Assembly: GCA_009746045.1 (NCBI GenBank)
Contig: RPFO01000448.1
Location: forward strand, 1,397,047-1,461,046
Direction of reading: 5' to 3'
Origin: Mesostigma viride
Lineage: Eukaryota > Streptophyta > Mesostigmatophyceae > Mesostigmatales > Mesostigmataceae
Length of the DNA: 64,000 nucleotides
Positions 33,500 through 45,358 of the stretch are shown here, piece after piece (the stretch's first letter is position 1; each line of letters opens with the position of its first letter). The translations under genes were made by a program, and so were the position numbers. The notes under the pieces are model-generated. The model worked only from the letters and a program-made list of their open reading frames with translations. It had not been told where the DNA came from and did no database searches.

Positions 33500-34351
33500 A
33501 TATTGTGTAATCAGATTCGGAAAATTATCAAGGAGACAATTACATCAGCATGTGCGTCTTAGAAAGACGAAGCGATAGTGATATTCACGGCTAAATTCGG
33601 TGCTCAAACGTGAAAGTTATGAGCTCCGCCGTCAGCCATGGCTACCTCGTGGCTCGTCATCCACTGATTTCGGTATATGGTCATCCAGCTGTCCATGCTA
33701 GAGCTATGCGTGTGTCGACTTTATAGATAGGTATGTACACCACGATCTAGGGTACGGGTTCTCCACTCCATCACCATCCATGCCACTCACTCCACGATCA
33801 CCGGCCATGCCATGCAACGTACCTTGGATGAGACAACTTCTCGCGGATAGTGAATAGATGCTTGAGCCAGTGTGTAAACGTGCATGCAGCTTCGAAGAAA
33901 ATGAGTAAAGAACTTCTAAATACAACATGTAACCCAACCCAATTTCCATCCTCATTTAATCTTCATATCGACCTTAACAATCCAATCGAAGGCAACCGCC
34001 CCAGTGAACATTGCGCTGTGCAACCGCCATGACAAAAAAATGGTTTGGCTCATTCATAATAGTTAACAATTTGGGAGAGTTTGGTGTTTTGCAGTGCATG
34101 CTACGATGTCCAGCATATTATTCGATGAAGCAATCTGTCCTCTAAAGTTGCACCATTGCTACATCAACAAATGTACACTAACAATGTTTCTACTGGCAAG
34201 AATTGGTGTGCCGGCGCTGGGCTCTTCTGATACACACATTCCTGGAAGTCAACCTAAGTGCCTACCAGGTCCACGCAACTGTCAGGTCGTTATCCCATCA
34301 TCATGTGGGCCTTGACCCTACCCGTGTAAAAATCCCACAGGCTTGAACCGT
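33500..34351. other. Unassigned stretch between LINE remnant and GCVH
   Basis: AT-rich; no gene, repeat or RNA recognised. It should include the GCVH 3' untranslated region at its right end. Confidence 0.4.
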
Positions 34352-36515
34352 CTAGTGCTCATCACAGCTCTTCTTGTAGGCCGCTGGCTCCAACAGTGAC
34401 TTGACCTCGCTGGGGTTCGAGATCTCAATCTTCATCATCCAGGCCTTGCCATAGGGGTCAGAGTTCACCTGCAGACACATCAACCAGCCATGGGCCCCAT
34501 TCAGCAGATCTCAAACAATGTTGTTAGCACGGCAGTCAATGCGCTTGGAGCCAGGCCATGATGTACAAGTATCACAAACATACAGAGGGCCATCAAAAGG
34601 GAAGAGGATGGCTGTGCGAGACTACCGACTACGCTTCTTGGTGCATGCCATTGAGCTGAGGTGGCATATTTTCTGTCTTTGTTGCCAGCGCTAAGAAAAG
34701 AGTACCAGAGGACACAAAGGAAACCCCGGTCTGCAAATCTCGCCGAGAAAGTCGAAGTCCCAGGCAGGGGTCCAGCAGAGCTAACCTCCCCTACAAGCAT
34801 GCCTCCACTAGCATGCCCTCGCTACGTGCCCATTTTGTCCATTACAAGACGACGCTGGCCCCTGCAGGTCGGTGGTAAACCATGTAGCTGCATTAACAAG
34901 CCTCGCAATCAGTGGGAACAACCACGGGAGGAAAAAAGCAGCCATTCTACCACCTGCAGCCTTGCTCAGCCAGACGTGCGTGAAAGTGTGTGGGAACCCA
35001 TACATTAAGTATCTTTTTCAGACGCGTGTCCAAGTGTGTGGTAGGCCATAGGTTAATATCTTTTTCCTGGTTCATAGGCAGGGCGAATAGTTCCGAACTC
35101 GCGCTCGCATTATCTCTTGAGAAGGTCACGCACCAGCACGGGGGTGTCGACGACGGACTTGTTGACCTCGATGACCTTGCCCCCGACCGGCGCGTAAACG
35201 TCGCTGGCCGCCTTGACCGACTCCACCACGCCAAACGTCTCCTTCTGCTTCAGCACACGGCCCACCTCGGGGAGCTCCACAAACACGACATCACCCAGCT
35301 CCGCCTGAGAGAGGGAGTGGGGGGGGGGGCGAGGAGAAAGACAGTAGGGGCAAGGCCGAGAACAGGGCAGGCAGGCAATGAATAAGCGCAGGCGGCAGGT
35401 AGAAGACTCTGCACCAAACAAGTGGTTGCCGTTCGTATTTTTCATAAGTTTCTCAACAAACAAATGTCTCTGAAATGTCCATCAGTACAGACGGCCATGA
35501 CAGGGGGGTACCACAGCTGTCGCCATTGTTTCACCCCCGCTGGAAAGAAGAGGTACACTATGCAAGATGCGGCAAAACATTAATGAGACCAAATAAGAAG
35601 TTTACTTGTAAAAGTGAAGAGTCTAAAGATGCTTTATCGAGTGCCGCTCTCACTATGCCATGGACAACATCTCAGCAATTCCTTCTGTGTTGAAGACAGC
35701 CAGCAAGGCCACGCAGTGAAGCATGCAGAATGGCATGACAGCAAAAATACAGACACCCACGAATGCCTGCACTCTAGGAAGTATCACGCCTCAAGTTCCG
35801 GAACAGTATGAACAACAGAACAGACCTGCACCAGCGATTAATATGGAAGGATCTTCCAAGCAAAGTGTGGTAACTGGTTAGAGCACGAGCCTAGGTACAG
35901 GCGTTGCAACATATATCGACCGCCGGGGGAACCACCTAGCTTAACGACGTGCGTATTCACGCGATGCTTTGGTAGACTTTGTGAGCACATGTTCATTAAG
36001 ACCATTGCTCTTTACGAGGGACGTTAGTGTATGCTCTGGCGCTTCGACTATGCTTTCATTGAGGAGCTCATAATACCCTGAACCTGCACTGTTTAATGGC
36101 CAGATTGGGCCCACAGACCAAAAGAAAAAAGCGCACAGTGACCCATATGAAAAAAATCAAACGAACCTGGGCATGGTCAGAGATGCCAACGGTGCCAACA
36201 TTCCCTTCGATCTTGATCCACTCATGGGAAGCGGCGTACTTCAGGCCCTCCTTAACTGAAACACGAAACGCCATCAAGCACGAAATCGAAAGCTCAGCCA
36301 TGTTATCATCCACGTAATTCAGGAAAATTCGTCCCCACTGCATGACATTACCTATCTGAAAAATCCAAAACAGATTCTCTGCTGCGATGATTTTGAACCA
36401 TAGGCGCACCGGTAGAATAGGCGCGGCTGGCAAGGGGAAAAATGAGGTGGCTTGAAGGGACGGTGCGGACGCCGAAGCCCTGAGCAGCGCGGGAGGCAAA
36501 TTGACGGAGAGCCAT
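34352..36515 (-). CDS. GCVH: Glycine cleavage system H protein, mitochondrial
   Basis: Four exons on minus: 36515-36410, 36255-36167, 35304-35134 and 34468-34352, total 483 nt, 160 aa, all with GT-AG introns in frame. Residues 1-35 ([15 protein letters not shown]..., ending RAYST) are Arg/Ser/Ala-rich and lack acidic residues, a typical mitochondrial presequence. The mature part starts [15 protein letters not shown]. Lipoyl-Lys is K96 in [14 protein letters not shown], and the C-terminus [16 protein letters not shown] is characteristic of the family. The H protein shuttles the aminomethyl group among the P, T and L proteins during glycine decarboxylation in the matrix. Length and motifs are normal; nothing is missing. 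The start is the only in-frame ATG of exon 1. The frame seen past the donor at 35134 and at 36410 is intron read-through. Confidence 0.96.
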
Positions 36516-37027
36516 GGTGCTGGTCTAAAAAAGTGTTATCGTTGTGGGCTCGGGGCGTTCCACCGCAAGAAGTTCGCAGTAATAAATCCCTCTGCCAGCG
36601 TCCAACTGCTCTGCAGCCTGACTTTTATCCGTTTCTTCGTTACGTTTCGGAGGCCCCAATGCCAGATAAGACCCGGTTTACCCGACAAACTGGTGGCATG
36701 CAACGAAGGTGCGATACAGGGTGGGACGTGGCCGGGACATCGAGCAGGGGAACGCCGGCCGCCGTACTATCTGCGCTCTGAGTACACCTGATGGTGGGCC
36801 TCAGGAGAACGGACGTCCCATTGCCGGCCCTAAACTCATCACGTGATGGTCGACAGTGGATGCCGCGGAAACTGGCCACGTAGCGGCTGCCTGTTCGGCA
36901 TAGCCGAGTTCTAGGCTAACCTCGGCCGATAGCCCCTGGCTAAACTCGGGGCAGCAGTTGGCGGTGTATTTATTTAGTCATCCGCATCTTTGAAAGCGCA
37001 TTTTCAAACACATTCTCTTCATACATC
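36516..37027. other. Intergenic between divergent GCVH and HSP33
   Basis: About 510 bp separating two divergently transcribed genes, so it probably holds both promoters. I see no clear TATA box; TATTTATTTAG near 36968 is the only weak candidate. Frames here are shadows. Confidence 0.5.
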
Positions 37028-40000
37028 ATGGCCATGACCGCCAGAGCAGGTGAGTGCTAATGGGTGATTGTGCTTACTCAAGCGTTTTTGGCCGCATGAC
37101 TTGGTCAATACGTGGCATGCCGTTCGCAAGGGGGACCTGGATAGATGGAAGTTTATTTTCTGCTCCCTGGATATCTCGCTAGCCTACCGGCATGCTTTTA
37201 TCTGCTTCTAACGAACGCATTACCTGTGGGAATGCACGCTAGTCTATGAGCTGTCGCTCCACCAATGCTCTGCCCTGTAGTCTGACAGCCTTAGCTGATC
37301 CTGGACGAGGCAACTTTGTCAAGCTCGCGTGACGTAGGAGGCATGCAATGCCATGAAAGGGGCATATTTCACCAGCCTCGCAGCCACACACGCGGTTAAA
37401 TAAGATAGCACAGCCAGCAGCCAGCCATCCCTGCTGTAAGCGGTTAGGCAAATAAATTGTATCAACGTTGTTACATTCAACTCATTGTAACTTCGTTATT
37501 CTCTTCAGATTTGTGTGATTCATCGGGGTCCGCTTTTAGTGTCTCTTAGCCCGCGTGTAGTGACGTGTTTGGTACTGAGCTTTCTGCATAGTGCCGTGTT
37601 GGCAACCTGGCTTTGCAGCTGATTTTCGTTGCCTCCTGTGCCCCCCGTTTCCCTGCTCGCATTCCTTCAGTGGCCAAAAGTGCCACAGCCATTGCGTCAG
37701 CGACGGCGCTGCAATCGCCACAATCACGTATGGTGGCAAGCCCCATCGTAGCTCCACGTCATAAGCTGTCCGGGCTTTGGCAGAGTCCCTCGAGTATTAG
37801 ACGACCAAATCTTGCGTGCCAACGGGCACTTCAACCCAGTACAGGGCGGTTATCATGTCCGCGTGTTCGGGCACGCAGAGTCATGTGTAGTGCGGTGGGG
37901 GATGGGAGCATGGAGAATGCTGCGGCAGCCAGGGATGCTCCAGGCGGGCGGGATGAGCTGGCATACCGGCTGTCAGCAAATAAGGAGGTAAGGACGGCTC
38001 CGCTGAACTGCCACTGTGTGTTTGGCTATCACAGCTGAAGAAGCACGATGGCGTTCTCAAATTTTGATGCTCGACCATGCTGCTGAGCTCCAATGTCGCT
38101 CCTGCATACATCACTCCTGCTGCACATCTCTTCCCTGGGATGTCCTTGCTGTTCCCTTTGTACCATGTATGCTAACATACCAGTCATTATGCCAGCATCC
38201 ATGTGCAGCATCATCCGATCGCCTGTCGGTTGCAGACTGTGCTTTGTTCATCGACCCACTTGTCTACTCGCTCCTTTCGGTGATGCCCGGGCTACCCACG
38301 GCAATACCCGCTCTTTTGCCTTCCCCCATCTCCTCCCCCCATCTTAGCATTCACACAAGCAGGGAAGGTGTGGGGGGGAAACGGGGCACACATGGAGGGG
38401 GGGAGAGCTTGTGTGAATGCTAAGATGGGAGTTCCCCCCCACACCTTCCCTTACAGCTGTCTCCATTCCCACCTTGTCCCTCCCTCCTCCCCCCCTCATA
38501 TTCTGCTCTCCTGCTTCAACCCGCCCCCCGCTTTTCTCTCCTCTCCCACCCCCAGCTGAGCGTCCTCGCGCTGAACGCCACCAACCTGGTGCGCGAGGCG
38601 CAGCGGCGGCACAACCTGGCGCCCACGCCATCGGCCGCGCTGGGCCGGCTGCTCATGGCGGCATCGCTGCTGGCGGCCATGGGGCGCAAGCGGAGGGAGA
38701 CCGTCCAGATCACGTTCAAGGGGACGGGCCCTGTGGGCACCATGACGGCCATCGCTGACGACGAGGGCCGTGTCAAGGGGGTCGTGAACAACCCAAACGC
38801 GGACATGCCGCTGCGGGCGGATGGCAAGGTGGGCGTGGGGGAGTCGCTGAGAACTTGGTGCACAGATTTGTCTCAAGGCATAAATGGTTTGGGACACCAT
38901 GTCATATTTAAGGCATAATAGGTTAGGGCAGAAGTTGTGCTACGGGGTCACAAGCCTGGGACCGCTGCACCTGTTGTGGTATTGGAAAACTAGGATGGCA
39001 AGGAGCTTGTGGGGGACGATAGTTTTGAATGGCAGGGTGTGCTTGGGGGTGTACTGTTTGTGGCAGTGAACCGTCATTGGCGCGTGACTGCTTGGGAAAC
39101 CAAGGTGTGCTTGGGCATTGCAACGTGGTGTGGCTGTGTGTGCCTGACGTGACATCGACATATGTGTGCTCTGGGGCGTGCAGCAGAAGTAAGATAAGTT
39201 GGTGTCGGTAACTTTAGTACCTGCTGGCACGTTAACTATCTGTTTATCGGTTATGCGGACCACACTTCTAATTAATCACAATAGCCACTGACGCGTTCAC
39301 TATCTGGTTATCCGGACTACACTTCTTATTAATCACAATAGCCACTGACGCGTTCACTATCTGGTTATCCGGACTACACTTCTTATTAATCACAATAGCC
39401 ACTGATGCGCTCACTATCTGTTTATCCGGACTACAATTCTGATTAATCACAATAGCCGCTGGCGCGTTCACTATCTGTTTATCCAGACTACACTTCTTAT
39501 TAATCACAATAGCCACTGGCGCGTTCACTATCTGTTTATTCAGACTACACTTCTTATTAATCACAATAGCCACTGATGCGTTCCTTATCTACTTCTATTT
39601 GTCCGGACACTGCCATCACACATGGTCTCCCACACGCTGATGTCACCCCCCATACACACATCGCGTCCCCGTCCACACTGCCCTCACACATGGGCCCCCC
39701 CCTATGGTCGCCCCTGTCACAAAGCATGGCCCCCCCCCTATGGTCGCCACTGTGACAACGCATGCCCCCCCCCTATGGTCGCCACTGTGACAAAGCATGC
39801 CCCCCCCCCTATGGTCGCCACTGTGACAACGCATGGGCCCCCCTCTAAGGTCGCCACTGTGACAACGCGTGGGCCCCCCCCTATGGTCACCCCCCTATGG
39901 TCGCCACTTTGACAACGCGTGCAGCTCAATGTTGGGGGCATTGTGGGCAAGGGAGTCATCGCGGTCGTGCGGTCGGCGCCCGAGTGGAAGCAGCCCTTCA

Positions 40001-43000
40001 CGTGAGTATCCGCACTCGTACACTCGCGGTCATGATGACATTTTTCGCAGTTGGGCTGTTTCAAAACGTTAAGTGAGATGCCTTCGGATCAGGAGACTCC
40101 CACAGCCGCGAAATCATACCAAAGGTCCTATGTTCGACTTCTTGCTGGTAGCTTCTGGGCTTTCTTATTTTCTGTGTTCCGCGGAATCTCAGATTTGGGC
40201 CGCTAGCGTTTTCACGTTTGTTGCTTTCTGATGTGACGACCATGATGACATTTGTGCGCCATGCGTCCAGGAATCGCTGTCTCACTTTTACACAGTGGTT
40301 ATAGAATAGACTGGCTGCCTCGTGCAGTGTACACGGTTTCTGTGTTCTGAAGCACATGTCATGGCTGGTTGGAGCCCATCAGCCAAATGAGAATTGGGCA
40401 GGTATCTGGGTTAAGGGCAGGTGGGTGGTATTTGGGTTTAAGGGCAGGTTGGTGGTATCCTGGCTAAACTTGCCAAGGTTGAGCGTTGACTGGTGTTGAG
40501 AGCTCATGGTGGGCCCACCTTAATTTGTGACAAGAGTGAGCTCTGCAGGCTGCGGCGTCGCTTATCTTCTGCGCTTTGCAACAGAGGAACGTGGGCATTC
40601 TTGCGATGCCAGTGATGTGGTGCAGTCATGGTGAGTGGTTTACAAACATGCAGTCATTGTGAATGGTTTACAAATACGCAGTCACGGTGAATGGTTTACA
40701 AATACGCAGTCACGGTGAGTGGTTTACAAATACGCAGTCACGGTGAGTGGTTTACGAATACGCAGTCACGGTGAATGGTTAACAAATACGCAGTCATGGT
40801 GAGTGGTTTACAAATACGCAGTCACGGTGAGTGGTTTACGAATACGCAGTCATGGTGAGTGGTTTACGAATACGCAGTCACGGTGAGTGGTTAACAAATA
40901 CGCAGTCATGGTGAGTGGTTTACGAATACGCAGTCACGGTGAATGGTTAACAAATACGCAGTCACATGGTGAGTGGTTTACGAATACATGGGCAATCTAG
41001 AGTTGGATGTGGGGGGACCCGTCGCCATTGATGCCCTTGTTGGGATGGCTTGAGGGGCTTAATGCTGTCTCGGCCACTGGCAATTTTCGGCTGCAGGCCA
41101 TGTTTTGCTGCAGGCCATCTTCTGCTGCAGGCCATTCTTCTGCCGCAGGCCATGTTCTGTTGCAGGCCATGTTCTGCTGTGTGTGGGATCATGCTTTGAG
41201 GTCATACTGCTAGAACTAACTTCTACCAGTAGTATTTTAATTTGTGATATATATTCCTTTTCCGTAATGCAGCTTTGCTGGCTGCAGGCAGGTGCACAGT
41301 TTCATGTAGTCCTGGCCACATACCACACACTCTTTGCAGGGCCGGCCACGGGCATCTATTCTTGTTGGGGCATAAACTGCTGGTCCGGTGTGCACCTTGG
41401 TGTGGCTCTGGCAGCGTTCCACCAAGCTCACCCTTGCGCGATGTCTTTCGCTGCCCCCTGTATGCGCATACCTGCAGGGGCATGGTCCCTATCTCGTCCG
41501 GAGAGGTGGGCGAGGACATCGCGGTCTATCTGGCGGAGAGTGAGCAGGTGAGGCGTTGATTACCCTTGCCCTTTCTTGCCTATGGTTGGCCTTGCCATTA
41601 TCTGAATGTGTGCCCTCCTCAGGCCTGAAAGTGCTTACTACCACTACCCTTGGAGAGTACGTTAACGCGGGCTGCGTTAAGCTCCGAAAGGCAAATGCAT
41701 CCCGTCCCTGATTTCAAAACCCCAACTCCCAACGTCCTCCTCCTCCCACATGAATAGGACTAGCCGCTGAACCGCCTGACTGGTGAGTACCTGTCAGGTA
41801 TGTTCTGACAGTTCTGTTCTGTTTGTGATTGTCTCTGTGCCGACATATTGTATATATTAGCAAAACAGTGGTGAAGAAGACAGCAAAGAATTTCCGTCTA
41901 TCCCTTGGGGCCCTACGGCTTCCCAACGGGTTTTCTGTAGAGCGTGCAATCAATGACTGCGGCGTCGAGATAGTAGACAAGAGTGCACCGTGGCACGTGA
42001 TGCTTCTCGCCAGCCCGACCCAGAATGTCTGTGTGTGCATGGGCAGAGCTGGCACGGCGGTGTCTATGGAAATATTGGACCAGTGCGGGGTGGGTCAGCA
42101 AGTGATAATACCTAGTTGCAAGAATGCGGCTCCCATGGGAGGTCATGCAGCATCAACAAACAGGTCGTAGAGGTTAGCTGTTGCACTCATTCACTCTCTG
42201 CCTTATTTCGATGAATTTAATTAATCACCATATGTGCAAGTAGCTACGCTTCCCATGTCACGTTTGCTGTCTACGTCACCTTGGGGCTCCCTTCCACATG
42301 CCGTCATCTCTGTTGCAAGCACACGTCAACTTGGCAGTATGCCTGTTAATGCTGCTCGAGTGGCATGGTTAACCACCGCTTGGCTGGCATGGCTAACCAC
42401 CGCTTGGCTGGCATGGTTAACCACCGCGTGGCTGGCATGGTTAACCACCGCTTGGCTGGCATGGTTAACCACCGCTTGGCTGGCATTATCAACCAAGAAT
42501 CAGGTTATTCATGCCATGTCGACTTTCGATAGGAACAAAAAGCAGGGTGGGCGGAAGCCCAGCCTTTGTGCGTCCCAGCATGACGTCTTGGTGACAACTA
42601 CGTGTTCGCGAATGTGGACATGTGTGGACTCACATGGGACTGCGGTGTCTGGCTATGGCCTTGATTATGACAAACGTGGGTGTGGCAACAGATCAACTCG
42701 GCGGTGGGCCTGGGCGTCTCGCTAGCGCCGGAGTCGCGTGTCATCGAGGCCGCGGGAGCGTACCTGATCCAGGTGAGGGGCAGCCCTGTGATCGATGACA
42801 CTCATGTGAGTGGTGGGTGAGGCGCTGCTCTGTGATGACACTCAAGTGAGTGGTGGGTGAGGCGCTGCTCTGTGATGACACTCATGTGAGTGGTGAACAT
42901 ACATGCACATGCATGTCTTTTGGAAATTGTTTTATCTTGAAAAGTTGGGGCCATGGTTGGCATCACGGACAGGCTTGCCACAATCCGTAGTGAGAGCTCT

Positions 43001-44667
43001 GACAGGAAGAGCTCACAAGGACTAAAAAAAGGACAAAAATAAAATCTACGGGGGTTTGGATTGTGAAGATGCTGCATTGCAGCCGAGCTTAGTGGAGAAC
43101 TGATAAAGCTTTCAAGGGAGAAACTTTTCCGGTGGTAGGATTCCCCTTCGATGCACCCCAGAAAGGGAAGCATATCTTGCCTGGCGGCTGGCGCTGACCG
43201 CCCGTTTTGCTGGCTGCTGCCCACTCCCAGGTGCTCCCTGGCATCTCGGAGGAGTCGCTGCAGCAGTTGGAGGCCACGCTGTCGACACTGCCCTCGCCCT
43301 CCACGCTGATCAAGCAAGGGCTGACCAGCACACAGATTGCTGAGAAGATATTGGAGCGCGTGGGTGTGGCACCACCGGACGGTGATGGGTCCCCTGTGGT
43401 ACGTGTTTTGGCCTGCTTGCCCTGCACTGCTACTACTACTATACTACAAATATTTTACTAGTAGTAGGGCACCACTATTGTAAGTAATGATAGGCTGCGC
43501 AAATGAGAGCATACACGAAAATGGGAGACAAAGTGGCCAGAGTATTTGAAGCAAGCCAAAATTATTATCGCATAGTATATTGTTATGGACTGTGATAATA
43601 CTACTATGTGGTAACTATTTAGATAATCATTTTTGTAAAGTGAATCAAGTTTGTACTGCTACTATACACTACTAAAAGAAAGCCCTGTGTTTTCTGGTGT
43701 AAAAGTTTACTAGATGTGTATAATTTTGGTTTGACAACGTGGTGAGCTACCTGTTCCAGTTCATGTTGTCCTAATTTTTTGCCGTGCTAGCTCATTTTCC
43801 AAATCAGCTCTGGGGTTCCCAGTTTGCGCTTGATGGCCGTGTCTTGTTTTGAATGGTGATTAGTAATGCTAGGTACCCATAGGAACTGCTGGCCTTTCTG
43901 GCGTTTTCAAGTGAATCACAGACATGTGAACTTCTTACAAATTTGTTTGTGGAGCCTCATGCACTTCATCAAGCTTGCTTGAACAATCGGAATTTGATAG
44001 CAAACTGAATGACAGTGACATCACTGGTTTTTATGTATCAATAAGGCGGTTGTCATTTCCCAAAAATGATCGTCTGCTTCACATTTGTATGCACACTATG
44101 TTACAACCTGTAAGCGCATCTGTGATTTTAACAAGTTCCTGGTTGCCTTGAGATTGTTGTGTTGCATCTTGCCACTGCTCTGCTGTGGTAGATGCTTTGT
44201 ACCTGTCGAGCGAAACCTTACCTGTCAATGTGTTACATAGATCGTTCAGTGACTAGGAATGACAGTGTCCTCTTTCCTTGACCTCGTGATGGTAATGACT
44301 ACGAAACGATGCAGGAAATGTCCAGCAAATTAACTGTTGCATTTCATGCTGGTAGATATTTTGCTGGTGTTGAGCGAAGTTGAAGAATTGCTTTTCACTG
44401 ACGTGCTGGTTGTGTTTCTGTGACTAACCTCTGTGTGAATGATCTCGCGTGGAAACTGGGTACCTACAGATCTATCCCACGTACGGTCCATGCGAAGTCG
44501 CGCAGCTAGAAGAGCGTATGCGCAGGTCGCTGGCATTACTGGGGAAGGAAGAGCTGGAGAAGCTCATGCAGGAGCAGGGACACCTGGAGATGACATGTGA
44601 ATTTTGCAGGCATTCCGCCCAGTTTGGGCTAGACGACCTGAAGGCGGTGTTGGAGCAGGCTGTGTGA
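37028..44667 (+). CDS. HSP33: Redox-regulated chaperone Hsp33, probably plastid-targeted
   Basis: Eight exons: 37028-37049, 37671-37987, 38556-38828, 39925-40001, 41478-41547, 42692-42772, 43231-43398 and 44470-44667. They total 1206 nt and 401 aa, in frame, all GT-AG. About 95 N-terminal residues rich in Ser, Ala and Arg look like a chloroplast transit peptide. The Hsp33 fold starts near DELAYRLSANKE, continues LSVLALNATNLVREAQ and VGKGVIAVVRS, then SGEVGEDIAVYLAESEQ and SAVGLGVSL. The C-terminal zinc domain keeps LLGKEELEKLM and the CxxC (CEFC), but where bacterial Hsp33 has CxC this protein reads GPCEVAQLEERM, with a single Cys out of register. Hsp33 binds unfolded proteins after oxidation; whether this one still switches by zinc release is doubtful. 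Family length is about 290 aa, which the mature part fits. Confidence 0.93.
38338..38429. repeat. Perfect hairpin in HSP33 intron 2
   Basis: 23-bp arms (38338-38360 and 38407-38429; core CTTAGCATTCACACAAGC) with a 46-bp loop. Next to the right arm is an inverted copy of the GGAAGGTGTGGGGGGGAA that follows the left arm. Confidence 0.85.
39235..39600. repeat. 57-bp tandem repeat in HSP33 intron 3
   Basis: About six units headed by GGACTACACTTCTTATTAAT, with CACTATCTGTTTATCC between. The minus frame gives a repetitive 19-residue peptide that is not a gene. Confidence 0.9.
39640..39915. repeat. ~37-bp C-rich tandem repeat in HSP33 intron 3
   Basis: Units of ATGGTCGCCACTGTGACAAC followed by GCATG and a C-run of 6-9. 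It ends about 10 bp before the acceptor of exon 4, so the C-runs form its polypyrimidine context. Confidence 0.9.
40612..40990. repeat. 28-bp tandem repeat in HSP33 intron 4
   Basis: About 13 units of GGTGAGTGGTTTACAAATAC plus GCAGTCAC. Each unit contains GGTGAGT, a strong donor-like string, and a CAG. Confidence 0.92.
41090..41185. repeat. ~17-bp tandem repeat in HSP33 intron 4
   Basis: Five units of CAGGCCATGTTCTGCTG with small changes. Confidence 0.85.
42355..42490. repeat. 24-bp tandem repeat in HSP33 intron 5
   Basis: Five to six units of GCTGGCATGGTTAACCACCG plus CTTG. Confidence 0.92.
42787..42895. repeat. 40-bp tandem repeat in HSP33 intron 6
   Basis: Almost three units headed by TGTGATGACACTCATGTGAG, directly after the donor at 42773. 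Each again contains GTGAGTGG. Confidence 0.88.
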
Positions 44668-44939
44668 GGAGGTTGCGCTGGGCTATAACGCAGATAGTGC
44701 GACACAATGTCAGTGCAGAGTGTATGGCATGCTGATCACGTATTATTTAACTGGAAATCGGGATGTTTCGTTGTCAGTCTATCATAAGGGTTGCTTTCTA
44801 GCAGCCTTATATTGCAGGCCAGAGCATGCATGATCCTTAATTTTGTACGTGGTCAAGTTTCATGCATTAATTAATTAATCAATACGTAACTGCGTCACGT
44901 GCATGGGTGCCAGTCCAGAGCAATTAATTAACCACATGC
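44668..44939. other. HSP33 downstream region
   Basis: 3' untranslated and intergenic sequence. Contains ATTAATTAATTAATCAATAC near 44868, resembling the tail motif of the retroelement copies that follow. Confidence 0.4.
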
Positions 44940-45250
44940 ATGCAATACCAGATGCTGCCTTGCTTTATTTATTTAGTTATGCTGTGCTCACGCAGAGAGC
45001 TGCTCTCTTCCGAGACGCCATGCCCTAGCTTCTGTGTAGCCATGCTGATCTTCCACCCCATGACGGGCCCCCTTTGTGCTTTGATAGATCATGGTGGTGC
45101 AGGTGCACTTGGTGCACCTAGAGCAGGTGTAGTTTACACCCCACCCTTGCAGGACGTAGCCCAGAATGTGAGGCCATATGCCCCTTCTCAGTGCTATGTG
45201 CCACATGTACTCCCAACGGAGTCATGTTCCTAATTAATTAATTAATGCAA
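44940..45250 (+). mobile_element. LINE 3'-end copy A
   Basis: About 300 bp matching the 3' region of the minus-strand LINE at 45282-46986 and copies C and D. It ends with the hairpin ACTCCCAACGGAGT (45209-45222), then CATGTTCC and an AATTAATTAATTAA tail. A short 5'-truncated insertion with no coding capacity. Confidence 0.75.
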
Positions 45251-45281
45251 TGCCATAGGTGGCCGGGCTGACGCATATATT

Positions 45282-45358
45282 GAATTGAATTGAATTGAAT
45301 TGAATTGAATTGAATTGGATTGAATTGGATTGAATTGAATTGAATTGAATTGAATTGT
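45282..45358 (-). repeat. (CAATT)n tail of copy B
   Basis: About 15 units, two with a G-to-A-type variant. It takes the place of the TTAA-type tail of the sister copies. Confidence 0.9.
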
